A DNA stretch of 7,037 nt from JBBIRM01 sp037441765 (lineage in GTDB: Bacteria; Desulfobacterota; BSN033; UBA1163). A program made the position numbers and the translations under genes. Of this stretch, positions 1 through 5,783 are shown piece after piece. How positions within the stretch are numbered: the first letter of the stretch is position 1; every line of letters starts with the position of its first letter. Below the pieces are notes generated by a model that did no database searches, had not been told where the DNA came from, and saw only the letters and a list, made by a program, of their open reading frames with translations. The stretch lies in NCBI GenBank assembly GCA_037441765.1, contig JBBIRM010000153.1, forward strand, positions 1-7,037, in the 5' to 3' direction.

Positions 1-1135
1 TAAGCCTTTCAAGTTCTTCTCTGAGGATTTTAAGCCCTTCATCGAGAGTCTCTGAAAATCGCTCTTCTTCGTTTCGGATCACTTTTGAGACAAAGGCCTC
101 AGTCTCTCTTAACTCCGGATATGCCTCCTTCATCAAGTCAACCACTTTGGAGGAGATTCGATCAAGGAAAGGGCCATCTATTCCGAGAATCCTTCCATGG
201 CGCATCGCCCTTCTCATGATTCGGCGAAGTACATAGCCCCTCCCTTCATTAGAAGGTAATACACCATCGTTGATGAGAAAGGTAGAGGCCCGAGCATGGT
301 CACCAATCACCCTCATCGATATATCGTATCGGATGTCTTCTCCATATCCTTTTTGGCAAAGACCTTCCACCTCTTTAAGGAGCGGTCGGAAGAGGTCAGT
401 CTCGTAATTGCTTTTGACCCCTTGAAGGATAGCAGAGATCCTTTCCAGACCCATACCTGTGTCAATACAGGGTTTAGCAAGAGGATGGAGGGTGCCAGAG
501 GTATCCCGATTAAATTGCATAAATACAAGGTTCCAGAGTTCAAGGAACCGGTCGCACTCACAACCCACCTGGCATTGAGGCTGACCGCAACCCACCTCCT
601 CGCCCTGGTCAATTATGATCTCGGAACAGGGACCGCAGGGGCCAGTCTCACCCATAGCCCAGAAGTTATCCTTCTTCCCCATCCGAACAATCCGCTCTGT
701 AGGAATTCCGATTTTTCTCCAGATTTCATAGGCTTCCTCATCTTCCACATAGATGGTGATCCATATCTTCTCCTTAGGCAATCCCCAACGATTTATCAGA
801 AGATCCCATCCCATCTCGATGGCGCCTTCTTTGAAGTATTCTCCAAAGGAGAAGTTTCCTAACATCTCAAAGAAGGTATGGTGTCGGGTTGTCTTCCCAA
901 CATTCTCAAGATCATTGTGCTTTCCTCCTGCCCGAACGCATTTTTGAAAAGAGACCGCTTTGGTATAATCTCGGGTCTCCTCTCCGAGAAAGACCCCTTT
1001 AAATTGATTCATTCCAGCATTGGTGAAGAGTAGGGTGGGATCGTTTTTTGGAACGAGGGAGGAGCTCCGAATGACTCGATGTCCCCTCTCCTCGAAATAG
1101 TTAAGAAAGGCCCTTCGAATCTCGGTAGAGGTCAT
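1..1135 (-). CDS. alaS: Alanyl-tRNA synthetase, N-terminal part (cut by the window edge)
   Basis: This class II aminoacyl-tRNA synthetase charges tRNA(Ala) with alanine in the cytoplasm. Reading down from the ATG at 1135, 378 codons stay open to base 2, so only the catalytic domain and the start of the tRNA-recognition region are present. The editing and C-terminal domains lie outside the window. Visible landmarks are NDPTLLFTNAGMNQF (31-45), AGGKHNDLENVG (69-80), the motif 2 region RHHTFFEMLGNFSFG (84-98), ETGPCGPCSEI (163-173), a cysteine-rich insert with C183, C188, C192 and C194 ahead of ELWNLVFMQF, and motif 3 DTGMGLERI (225-233). All match the AlaRS family closely. The start lies 4 bp after the pilT stop, so it is the last visible gene of the thpR-recA-pilT-alaS operon and is probably translationally coupled to pilT. 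A purine-rich GAGGGGGA lies about 13 bases upstream, further than ideal. No lesion is seen. Confidence 0.97.
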   Translation of the reverse strand, partial: MTSTEIRRAFLNYFEERGHRVIRSSSLVPKNDPTLLFTNAGMNQFKGVFLGEETRDYTKAVSFQKCVRAGGKHNDLENVGKTTRHHTFFEMLGNFSFGEYFKEGAIEMGWDLLINRWGLPKEKIWITIYVEDEEAYEIWRKIGIPTERIVRMGKKDNFWAMGETGPCGPCSEIIIDQGEEVGCGQPQCQVGCECDRFLELWNLVFMQFNRDTSGTLHPLAKPCIDTGMGLERISAILQGVKSNYETDLFRPLLKEVEGLCQKGYGEDIRYDISMRVIGDHARASTFLINDGVLPSNEGRGYVLRRIMRRAMRHGRILGIDGPFLDRISSKVVDLMKEAYPELRETEAFVSKVIRNEEERFSETLDEGLKILREELERL

Positions 1136-1139
1136 TGTT

Positions 1140-2342
1140 TCAGATGCGTCCCCCTCGATCATTCATCTTCTCACTCATTGGCCTTCCAACCCTTAGCCTC
1201 TTCTCGGCCTCCCTCTCTTTCTCCTTCTCTTTCTCTAAAACCTCAAAATCTTCCCAGGTGGCATCGCTGGAGGCCAGGATACCCTTAACCCTAAGAGCGA
1301 AGTCATCAGGGTTGGTGCAATGCTTGAGGGCCTCTTCATAGCTGATCAAACCTGCTTTCAGGAGGAACATGAGTGACTGGTCAAAGGACTGCATCCCATA
1401 GGCGGTTACTCCTTTGGCGATGGCATCGTTGATCTCATTGGTCTTGTCCTTCTCAATGATGCACTCCCTAACCCTTGCAGTGGAGACCAATACCTCAACT
1501 GCAGGTACCCTCCCCATTCCATCTGCCCTCGGGACCAGACGCTGTGAGATCACACCTTTGAGGACGGCTGCCAGTTGTAACCGAACCTGTTTTTGATGGT
1601 ATGGAGGGAAGACCGAGATGATTCGGGTGATCGTCTCCGTGGCGTTAAGTGTGTGTAGGGTGGACATTACAAGATGTCCTGTCTCGGCTGCAGTCAGAGC
1701 GGTCTCAATCGTCTCAAAATCCCTCATCTCCCCTACCAGAATGACATCTGGATCCTGTCGGAGGGCAACCCTTAAAGCACTGGAGAATGTACTCGTATCT
1801 GAACCAATCTCCCTCTGATCAATGATCGATTTCTTATCCTCATGGATGAACTCAATCGGATCTTCAATAGTGATGATATGGCAGTTTCTCTCATTGTTGA
1901 TGATATCGATCATGGAAGCCAGGGTAGTGGACTTACCACTTCCGGTTGTCCCTGTTACCAGGATGAGCCCCCTCTGCTCGAGTGCTATATTTCTGATCAC
2001 CGGGGGAAGATGAAGTTCCTCCAGGCTCTTAATCTGGTAAGGAACAATTCGCAGGGCAATTCTCATCTTACCTCTCTGTTGAAAAACATTAACCCGAAAT
2101 CGTCCAAGACCGTAAACCTCATAGCCCATATCGACCTCTCGATTCTTGATGAATCGCTCCTTCTGCCAATCGTTCATCAATCCAAAGGCCATTTTTGAGA
2201 CGTCATTGAGGTCAAAGGGTTTGACCTTATTCCATGGTTTTAAGACCCCGTTGACCCGCATGATGGGTGGGAGTCCCACTTTGATATGAACATCCGAGGC
2301 CTCCTGTGAAAGGGCTTCCAAAAGAATCTGATTTAAGTCCAT
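1140..2342 (-). CDS. pilT: PilT-family type IV pilus retraction ATPase
   Basis: This predicted cytoplasmic hexameric ATPase drives depolymerisation (retraction) of type IV pili, used for twitching motility and often for DNA uptake. The protein is 400 aa. An N-terminal PAS-like domain contains ASDVHIKVGLPPIMRVNG (about 15-32). The RecA-like ATPase core has Walker A GTTGSGKST (131-139), an Asp box around IITIEDPIEF (156-165), an atypical Walker B DPDVILVGEMRD (197-208, with E205 the likely catalytic base) and a His box TAAETGHLVMSTLHT (217-231). The order and sequence favour PilT over the extension ATPase PilB, which is longer and carries a zinc motif. In place of the usual AIRNLIRE retraction motif there is ARVRECIIEKDKTNEI (289-304). 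A charged tail of about 40 residues (361-400) makes it longer than a typical PilT of about 345 aa. A strong SD, AGGAGG, lies 6 bases before the ATG. It follows recA by 18 bp, and alaS begins 4 bp after its TGA stop. A PilU-like paralogue cannot be excluded. Confidence 0.93.
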   Translation of the reverse strand: MDLNQILLEALSQEASDVHIKVGLPPIMRVNGVLKPWNKVKPFDLNDVSKMAFGLMNDWQKERFIKNREVDMGYEVYGLGRFRVNVFQQRGKMRIALRIVPYQIKSLEELHLPPVIRNIALEQRGLILVTGTTGSGKSTTLASMIDIINNERNCHIITIEDPIEFIHEDKKSIIDQREIGSDTSTFSSALRVALRQDPDVILVGEMRDFETIETALTAAETGHLVMSTLHTLNATETITRIISVFPPYHQKQVRLQLAAVLKGVISQRLVPRADGMGRVPAVEVLVSTARVRECIIEKDKTNEINDAIAKGVTAYGMQSFDQSLMFLLKAGLISYEEALKHCTNPDDFALRVKGILASSDATWEDFEVLEKEKEKEREAEKRLRVGRPMSEKMNDRGGRI

Positions 2343-2360
2343 CTTCTTCCTCCTCTTTGG

Positions 2361-3404
2361 CTATCCCGCCACTCCAAATCTTGAGCTGCGGAAGTGTTCA
2401 AGGATATCCCTTTCCATCTCCGCAAGGATTTTTGGATTCTCTTTTAAAAACTGTTTTGCATTCTCTCTTCCTTGGCCTATCCTTTGGCCTCCATAGGTAT
2501 ACCAGGTTCCACTCTTCTCGACCAGATTCTTCTCCACTGCCAGGTCCAGCACATCCCCTTCTCTTGAAATCCCTTCACCATGAATGATATCAAATTCCAC
2601 TTCCTTAAAGGGTGGAGCGACCTTGTTTTTTACCACCCGTACCTTAGTCCTTGAGCCTATCACATCCTGGCCCTGTTTGATGGAGGCGATCCGCCTTATG
2701 TCAAGTCGGACGGAGGAATAGAATTTGAGGGCATTGCCTCCAGTGGTGGTCTCTGGATTCCCAAACATCACACCGATCTTCATCCGAATTTGATTAACAA
2801 AGATGAGGATTGTCTTAGACTTGCTGAGGATGGCCGTCAATTTTCTTAAGGCCTGGGACATGAGTCGGGCCTGCAGTCCCATATGGGCATCACCCATCTC
2901 CCCTTCGATTTCAGCCTTTGGAACAAGGGCCGCAACCGAATCAACAACAATCACATCCACCCCTCCACTTCTGACCAGGTGTTCTGCAATCTCAAGGGCC
3001 TGTTCTCCTGTATCGGGTTGGGAGATTAGAAGGTCTTCGATCTTTACACCCAAATTTTTTGCATATTGAACATCAAGGGCGTGTTCCGCATCGATAAAGA
3101 CAGCAATTCCACCCCTCTTCTGGGCCTCAGCAACCACATGAAGGGCTAATGTGGTCTTTCCAGAAGCCTCAGGACCATAAATCTCAATCACCCTCCCCCT
3201 TGGCAGGCCCCCCACACCAAGGGCAAGATCAAGGGAGAGAGATCCTGTGGAGATTGTAGGAATCTCTCCAGGCCTTGCCTCCGCACCCAATTTCATGATA
3301 GCACCCTTACCGTATTGCCTCTCAATCTGTGTGATAGCAAGCTCCACGGCCTTTCCCTTACTGGAATCCACCTTTGCCTCTGTCTTTGCTTCAGTTTTTG
3401 TCAT
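2361..3404 (-). CDS. recA: Recombinase RecA
   Basis: RecA forms ATP-dependent filaments on single-stranded DNA, carries out homologous strand exchange, and stimulates LexA self-cleavage in the SOS response. The 347-aa protein has no intein or frameshift. Visible are Walker A GPEASGKTT (77-85, K83), IDAEHALD (104-111) with the catalytic glutamate E107, Walker B VIVVDS (151-156), the loop L1 region EIEGEMGDAHMG (165-176), and the loop L2 region from NQIRMK through NPETTTGGNALKFYS (204-230). The C-terminal domain contains WYTYGGQRIGQGRENAKQFL. The protein ends soon after that domain (RSSRFGVAG) and lacks the strongly acidic tail of E. coli RecA. The start is supported by the SD GAAGGAGA about 6 bases before the ATG. 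It lies 19 bp after thpR and 18 bp before pilT on the same strand, so it is probably transcribed from the promoter ahead of thpR. No recX follows it, and the stop is TAG. Confidence 0.98.
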   Translation of the reverse strand: MTKTEAKTEAKVDSSKGKAVELAITQIERQYGKGAIMKLGAEARPGEIPTISTGSLSLDLALGVGGLPRGRVIEIYGPEASGKTTLALHVVAEAQKRGGIAVFIDAEHALDVQYAKNLGVKIEDLLISQPDTGEQALEIAEHLVRSGGVDVIVVDSVAALVPKAEIEGEMGDAHMGLQARLMSQALRKLTAILSKSKTILIFVNQIRMKIGVMFGNPETTTGGNALKFYSSVRLDIRRIASIKQGQDVIGSRTKVRVVKNKVAPPFKEVEFDIIHGEGISREGDVLDLAVEKNLVEKSGTWYTYGGQRIGQGRENAKQFLKENPKILAEMERDILEHFRSSRFGVAG

Positions 3405-3423
3405 TGGGTTCTCCTTCTATTGC

Positions 3424-4017
3424 TTAACCTGCATGATGAGAATTTTTAAAAGTTAATCCTCTCAAACTGATCTCCCTCAATGCAGTGTAAATCGGACCCG
3501 ATGGCCTCAAATCACTCTTAAATAAAATTACCTTCTCGACTTGAATCTCCCCAAACTCCTCCTCTCTATATCTTTCCATCCCCTTGATCAAATCCTCCTT
3601 TCCCTTGCCTGATCTCACTCTTCCCAAGGTCAGATGGGGATGGAAGGGGCGGTCCTCTGGTGGAAACCCAATCTTTTCGAATTCTATTTCTAATTTTCTT
3701 TGAAAGGAGGTTAACTCTTCCTTCCCTTCTCCGAACCCTATCCAGATTACCCTCGGGTTTCTTAGATTGGGGAAGGCGCCCATTCCCTTTGCTCTTAAAA
3801 AAATGGGTGGGGTTTCTTGGACCGTTTGATCGATGGATTTAACGATGGGTTCAATTTTCGATTCATCAATATTTCCAAAAAACTTTAATGTGAGGTGTAG
3901 GTTCCCAGGGCTAACCCATCGCACATCGGATTGGGACGATCTCAAGTTCCCCTGAACCTCCTCGATCTTACTTAGAAGTGCTCGTGGAAGTTCAATGGCC
4001 AGAAAGGTTCGAATCAA
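3424..4017 (-). CDS. thpR: RNA 2',3'-cyclic phosphodiesterase (2H superfamily)
   Basis: This 2H phosphoesterase opens 2',3'-cyclic phosphate ends of RNA. The family was first named '2'-5' RNA ligase' (LigT) from an in vitro activity, and its physiological role is unclear. Counting from the TTG start, the protein is 197 aa. The two catalytic HxTx motifs are HLTL at 41-44 and HLTL at 118-121 (within RPFHPHLTLGRVR), and the N-terminus IRTFLAIELP is typical of the family. The reading frame stays open upstream to an ATG at 4101. I reject that start because it has no SD, the extra 28 residues are not family-like, and the probable promoter and operator lie inside that extension. The TTG at 4015-4017 has GAAGAGGG five bases upstream and gives the usual family length. 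It is the first gene of the operon with recA, and the thpR-recA pairing is common in bacteria. Confidence 0.93.
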   Translation of the reverse strand: MIRTFLAIELPRALLSKIEEVQGNLRSSQSDVRWVSPGNLHLTLKFFGNIDESKIEPIVKSIDQTVQETPPIFLRAKGMGAFPNLRNPRVIWIGFGEGKEELTSFQRKLEIEFEKIGFPPEDRPFHPHLTLGRVRSGKGKEDLIKGMERYREEEFGEIQVEKVILFKSDLRPSGPIYTALREISLRGLTFKNSHHAG

Positions 4018-4022
4018 TGAGA

Positions 4023-4030
4023 CCCTCTTC
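4023..4030 (-). promoter_or_regulatory. Ribosome binding site that decides the thpR TTG start
   Basis: On the minus strand the sequence reads GAAGAGGG, five bases (TCTCA) before TTG. No comparable SD precedes the ATG at 4101. Together with the family N-terminus beginning directly after the TTG, this places the thpR start at 4017. Confidence 0.75.
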
Positions 4031-4032
4031 AA

Positions 4033-4058
4033 TTGAAATGATGTTAACATAATTTCAA
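4033..4058. promoter_or_regulatory. 26-bp near-perfect palindrome, candidate operator of the recA operon
   Basis: The dyad is centred at 4045.5. The left arm is TTGAAATGATGTT and the right arm AACATAATTTCAA, with 12 of 13 base pairs symmetric. Only the G4040/A4051 pair fails. The core ATGTTAACAT is perfect. It covers the predicted -10 element, part of the spacer and the likely transcription start, which suits a repressor. Because recA is in the operon, a LexA-type SOS repressor is the obvious candidate. The motif does not resemble the E. coli (CTGT-N8-ACAG) or Gram-positive (GAAC-N4-GTTC) boxes, so the identity of the binding protein is unknown. Confidence 0.6.
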
Positions 4059-4068
4059 AAAAAGTCAA
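4041..4068 (-). promoter_or_regulatory. Probable sigma-70 promoter of the thpR-recA-pilT-alaS operon
   Basis: On the minus strand, TTGACT (4063-4068, -35) is followed after 16 bases by TAACAT (4041-4046, -10). The spacer is AT-rich with a long T-run. Transcription would start near 4034, leaving a leader of under 20 bases that contains just the SD and the TTG start of thpR. The -35 matches consensus at 5 of 6 positions and the -10 at 4 of 6. This is prediction from pattern only. Confidence 0.55.
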
Positions 4069-4111
4069 TGAGAAAAAGATGTTGGATAACTTAGGACTCA
4101 TTAAATTCTGC

Positions 4112-4140
4112 TTGACAAAGGTGGCCTTTTTTGATACGAG
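4112..4140 (+). promoter_or_regulatory. Possible promoter of the transporter gene
   Basis: A perfect -35 hexamer TTGACA (4112-4117) is followed after 17 bases by TACGAG (4135-4140), a weak -10 with 3 of 6 matches. If used, it would give a leader of roughly 150 bases before the ATG at 4294. No better plus-strand promoter stands out in this AT-rich intergenic region, so the call is tentative. Confidence 0.3.
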
Positions 4141-4141
4141 A

Positions 4142-4182
4142 TTTATGAGTTTAAGGTATTTATTTTTGGTTTCTCATAAACC
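4142..4182 (+). repeat. Short inverted repeats in the transporter leader
   Basis: TTTATGAG (4142-4149) is the exact reverse complement of CTCATAAA (4173-4180), with centres 31 bp apart. The second copy also lies in a small hairpin, GGTTT-CTCAT-AAACC (4168-4182), so the two foldings exclude each other. They could be operator half-sites or RNA structure. In AT-rich DNA an 8-bp match may also be chance. Confidence 0.35.
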
Positions 4183-4211
4183 TTTAAAAATTTCCTTTCC
4201 TCAAAATGAAG

Positions 4212-4236
4212 GGAGGTGATAAGGTCTATAACCTCC
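4212..4236 (+). promoter_or_regulatory. Leader hairpin enclosing an orphan Shine-Dalgarno sequence
   Basis: GGAGGT (4212-4217) pairs with ACCTCC (4231-4236). A further ATA/TAT pairing inside (4219-4221 with 4227-4229) is separated by one mismatch. The left arm with its flank, GGAGGTGAT, is an exact nine-base complement of the usual 16S rRNA 3' end, yet no start codon follows at a usable distance. The CCTCC of the right arm could instead pair with the true SD (GGAGG, 4281-4285) of the transporter gene. This suggests a possible translational switch, or a DNA operator. Confidence 0.4.
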
Positions 4237-4293
4237 GGTCAATCCAATAAAATGCCTGCTGAATATTTCTATTTTTGAAAGGAGGGGCAAATA

Positions 4294-5721
4294 ATGAACG
4301 AGAAAAAGAAAGAAGAAGTACGGGGAACCTTTGAGTTCCTCAAGGATTGGGGTGATGCGCTCACCCGTTGGACAGAGCGCTGGATCCCTGATGCTTTCGT
4401 TATTGTGATCATATTAAGTATTGTAACTTTTGTCTTTGCCCTAATCTGGGGATTTAAGCCAGAGGTTGGAATTGGCTCAAGGGCATTTGAATCAGTGAAG
4501 GCCTGGGGAAATGGATTTTGGGCCTTGCTCTCTTTTGCAATGCAGATGTGTCTGATCATGATGACAGGCTACATCCTGGCTTGTTCCCCACCTGTAAGAA
4601 GATTATTGGATGGACTTTCTGGATGGTCCAATCCTGAAAAACCCTGGCAGGCAATTGTAGCGATGTCTCTTTTCTCCATGATCATAGCCTGGCTTAACTG
4701 GGGATTGAGTTTAATTGCAAGTGCAATGTTTGCGCTCTTCATTGTTAGGAGAAATCCAAAGGTTGACTATCGACTTCTTGTTGCAGCGGCCTATTTAGGA
4801 TTGGGCTGCACCTGGCACTCAGGGCTATCAGGTTCTGCTCCTTTGCTGGTTGCAACTCCTGATAATTTCTTAATAAAAGCAAAGTTGCTGGATGCGGTTA
4901 TTCCTACGACGAATACTATTTTTCACCCATTTAACATCATCCTGACTATTATCATTGTAGTGGTTGTTACTATCTTGATGGCCCTAATGCATCCAAGGCC
5001 AGAGAAAACCTTTACTGTAAAACCAGATTTGATGGAGAAACTGAAGCTTTATGAAGCGCCACCGAAACCTGCAAAATATGAGAGTGCTTCGGACTGGATG
5101 AACTGGTGGCCCGGTTTCAATATAATCGTCTTCATTGGAGGGATTATCTGGGTCATTTGGCATTTTTCAACAAAAGGCATTGGAAAGGGATTGACGCTTG
5201 ATTCGGTAAATTTTACCATGCTTATGTTAGGAATCCTTTTCCACTGGAGGCCTTGGTCTTTCGTAAAGGCTACTGAAGATGCTGGAAAGGCCGTCTGGGG
5301 GATTGTTATTCAATTCCCCTTCTATGCGGGAATCTTTGGCCTCTTCAAATTCACCATGCTCTCCCAGGCCTTTACCAATGCCTTTGTGGCGATATCTAAT
5401 CCACAGACTTTCCCGCTTTTCATCTACTGGTACGGTGGCCTCCTTAATTACCTGATTCCATCGGGTGGTAGTGAATGGGCAGTGGTTTCCCCCTACATTA
5501 TTCCTGCAGCAAAACAGTTAGGTGTTGGAATGGGGACAACAGTGGTGACTTTTGCCTGGTCAGATATGATGACCGATATGATTCAGCCCTTCTGGGCCAT
5601 TGCGATGCTGGCTGTGGTAAAACTCAATTTCAGGGACATCATGGGCTGGCTACTAATGGTCTTCTTTGTCTACCTCATCATTACCTCACTGGCTTTCCTC
5701 TTCTTCATCCCCAACTGGTAA
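4294..5721 (+). CDS. AtoE-type short-chain fatty acid transporter
   Basis: This polytopic inner-membrane protein of the short-chain fatty acid transporter (AtoE/TIGR00366) family would move acetoacetate, butyrate or similar short acids. It is 475 aa, against about 440 for E. coli AtoE. Segments matching the AtoE sequence as I remember it are WGNGFWALLSFAMQM (71-85), LNWGLSL (134-140), SGLSGSAPLLVATPDN (176-191), QFPFYAGIF (340-348), IPSGGSEW (388-395) followed by PYIIPAA, and QPFWAIAML (431-439). Hydrophobic stretches near 34-53, 76-96, 119-150, 160-187, 213-232, 275-290, 305-317, 333-350, 373-390, 396-420, 430-443 and 448-472 are likely membrane spans. A polar loop lies at 233-270. The SD AGGAGG is 8 bases before the ATG. 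The gene stands alone, divergent from thpR and ended by its own terminator. The exact substrate cannot be read from the sequence, and no atoD/atoA/atoB partners are in the window, so I give no symbol. Confidence 0.88.
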   Translation: MNEKKKEEVRGTFEFLKDWGDALTRWTERWIPDAFVIVIILSIVTFVFALIWGFKPEVGIGSRAFESVKAWGNGFWALLSFAMQMCLIMMTGYILACSPPVRRLLDGLSGWSNPEKPWQAIVAMSLFSMIIAWLNWGLSLIASAMFALFIVRRNPKVDYRLLVAAAYLGLGCTWHSGLSGSAPLLVATPDNFLIKAKLLDAVIPTTNTIFHPFNIILTIIIVVVVTILMALMHPRPEKTFTVKPDLMEKLKLYEAPPKPAKYESASDWMNWWPGFNIIVFIGGIIWVIWHFSTKGIGKGLTLDSVNFTMLMLGILFHWRPWSFVKATEDAGKAVWGIVIQFPFYAGIFGLFKFTMLSQAFTNAFVAISNPQTFPLFIYWYGGLLNYLIPSGGSEWAVVSPYIIPAAKQLGVGMGTTVVTFAWSDMMTDMIQPFWAIAMLAVVKLNFRDIMGWLLMVFFVYLIITSLAFLFFIPNW

Positions 5722-5727
5722 TAAAAT

Positions 5728-5764
5728 GGGCCTGTTTCCAATTTGGGAACAGGCCCTTCTTTTT
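5728..5764 (+). terminator. Rho-independent terminator of the transporter gene
   Basis: A 12-bp stem is formed by GGGCCTGTTTCC (5728-5739) and GGGAACAGGCCC (5745-5756), with a single T-G wobble and the loop AATTT, followed by TTCTTTTT. It starts 7 bases after the transporter stop. On the minus strand the same stem is followed by ATTTTATT, so it may also end transcripts of the convergent lyase gene, though less efficiently. Confidence 0.93.
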
Positions 5765-5783
5765 GCCTCTTCAATTTTACATT

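Noticed and set aside
296..862. 188-codon plus-strand frame
   Set aside because: It is the antisense shadow of alaS, whose minus-strand frame matches alanyl-tRNA synthetase motif by motif.
1842..2198. 118-codon plus-strand frame
   Set aside because: It is antisense to the ATPase core of pilT and has no recognisable domain.
4018..4101. N-terminal extension of thpR from the ATG at 4101
   Set aside because: There is no SD, the residues are not family-like, and the stretch holds the promoter and palindrome. The TTG start at 4017 is better supported.
4206..4250. Possible 14-codon leader peptide (MKGGDKVYNLRSIQ) before the transporter
   Set aside because: No SD precedes it, and it shows no regulatory codon run such as repeated amino acids. 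Its overlap with the hairpin explains its sequence.
4102..4293. Sigma-54 promoter for the transporter
   Set aside because: No GG-N10-GC arrangement matching TGGCAC-N5-TTGCA was found. The GTGGCC at 4121-4126 lacks a partner GC.
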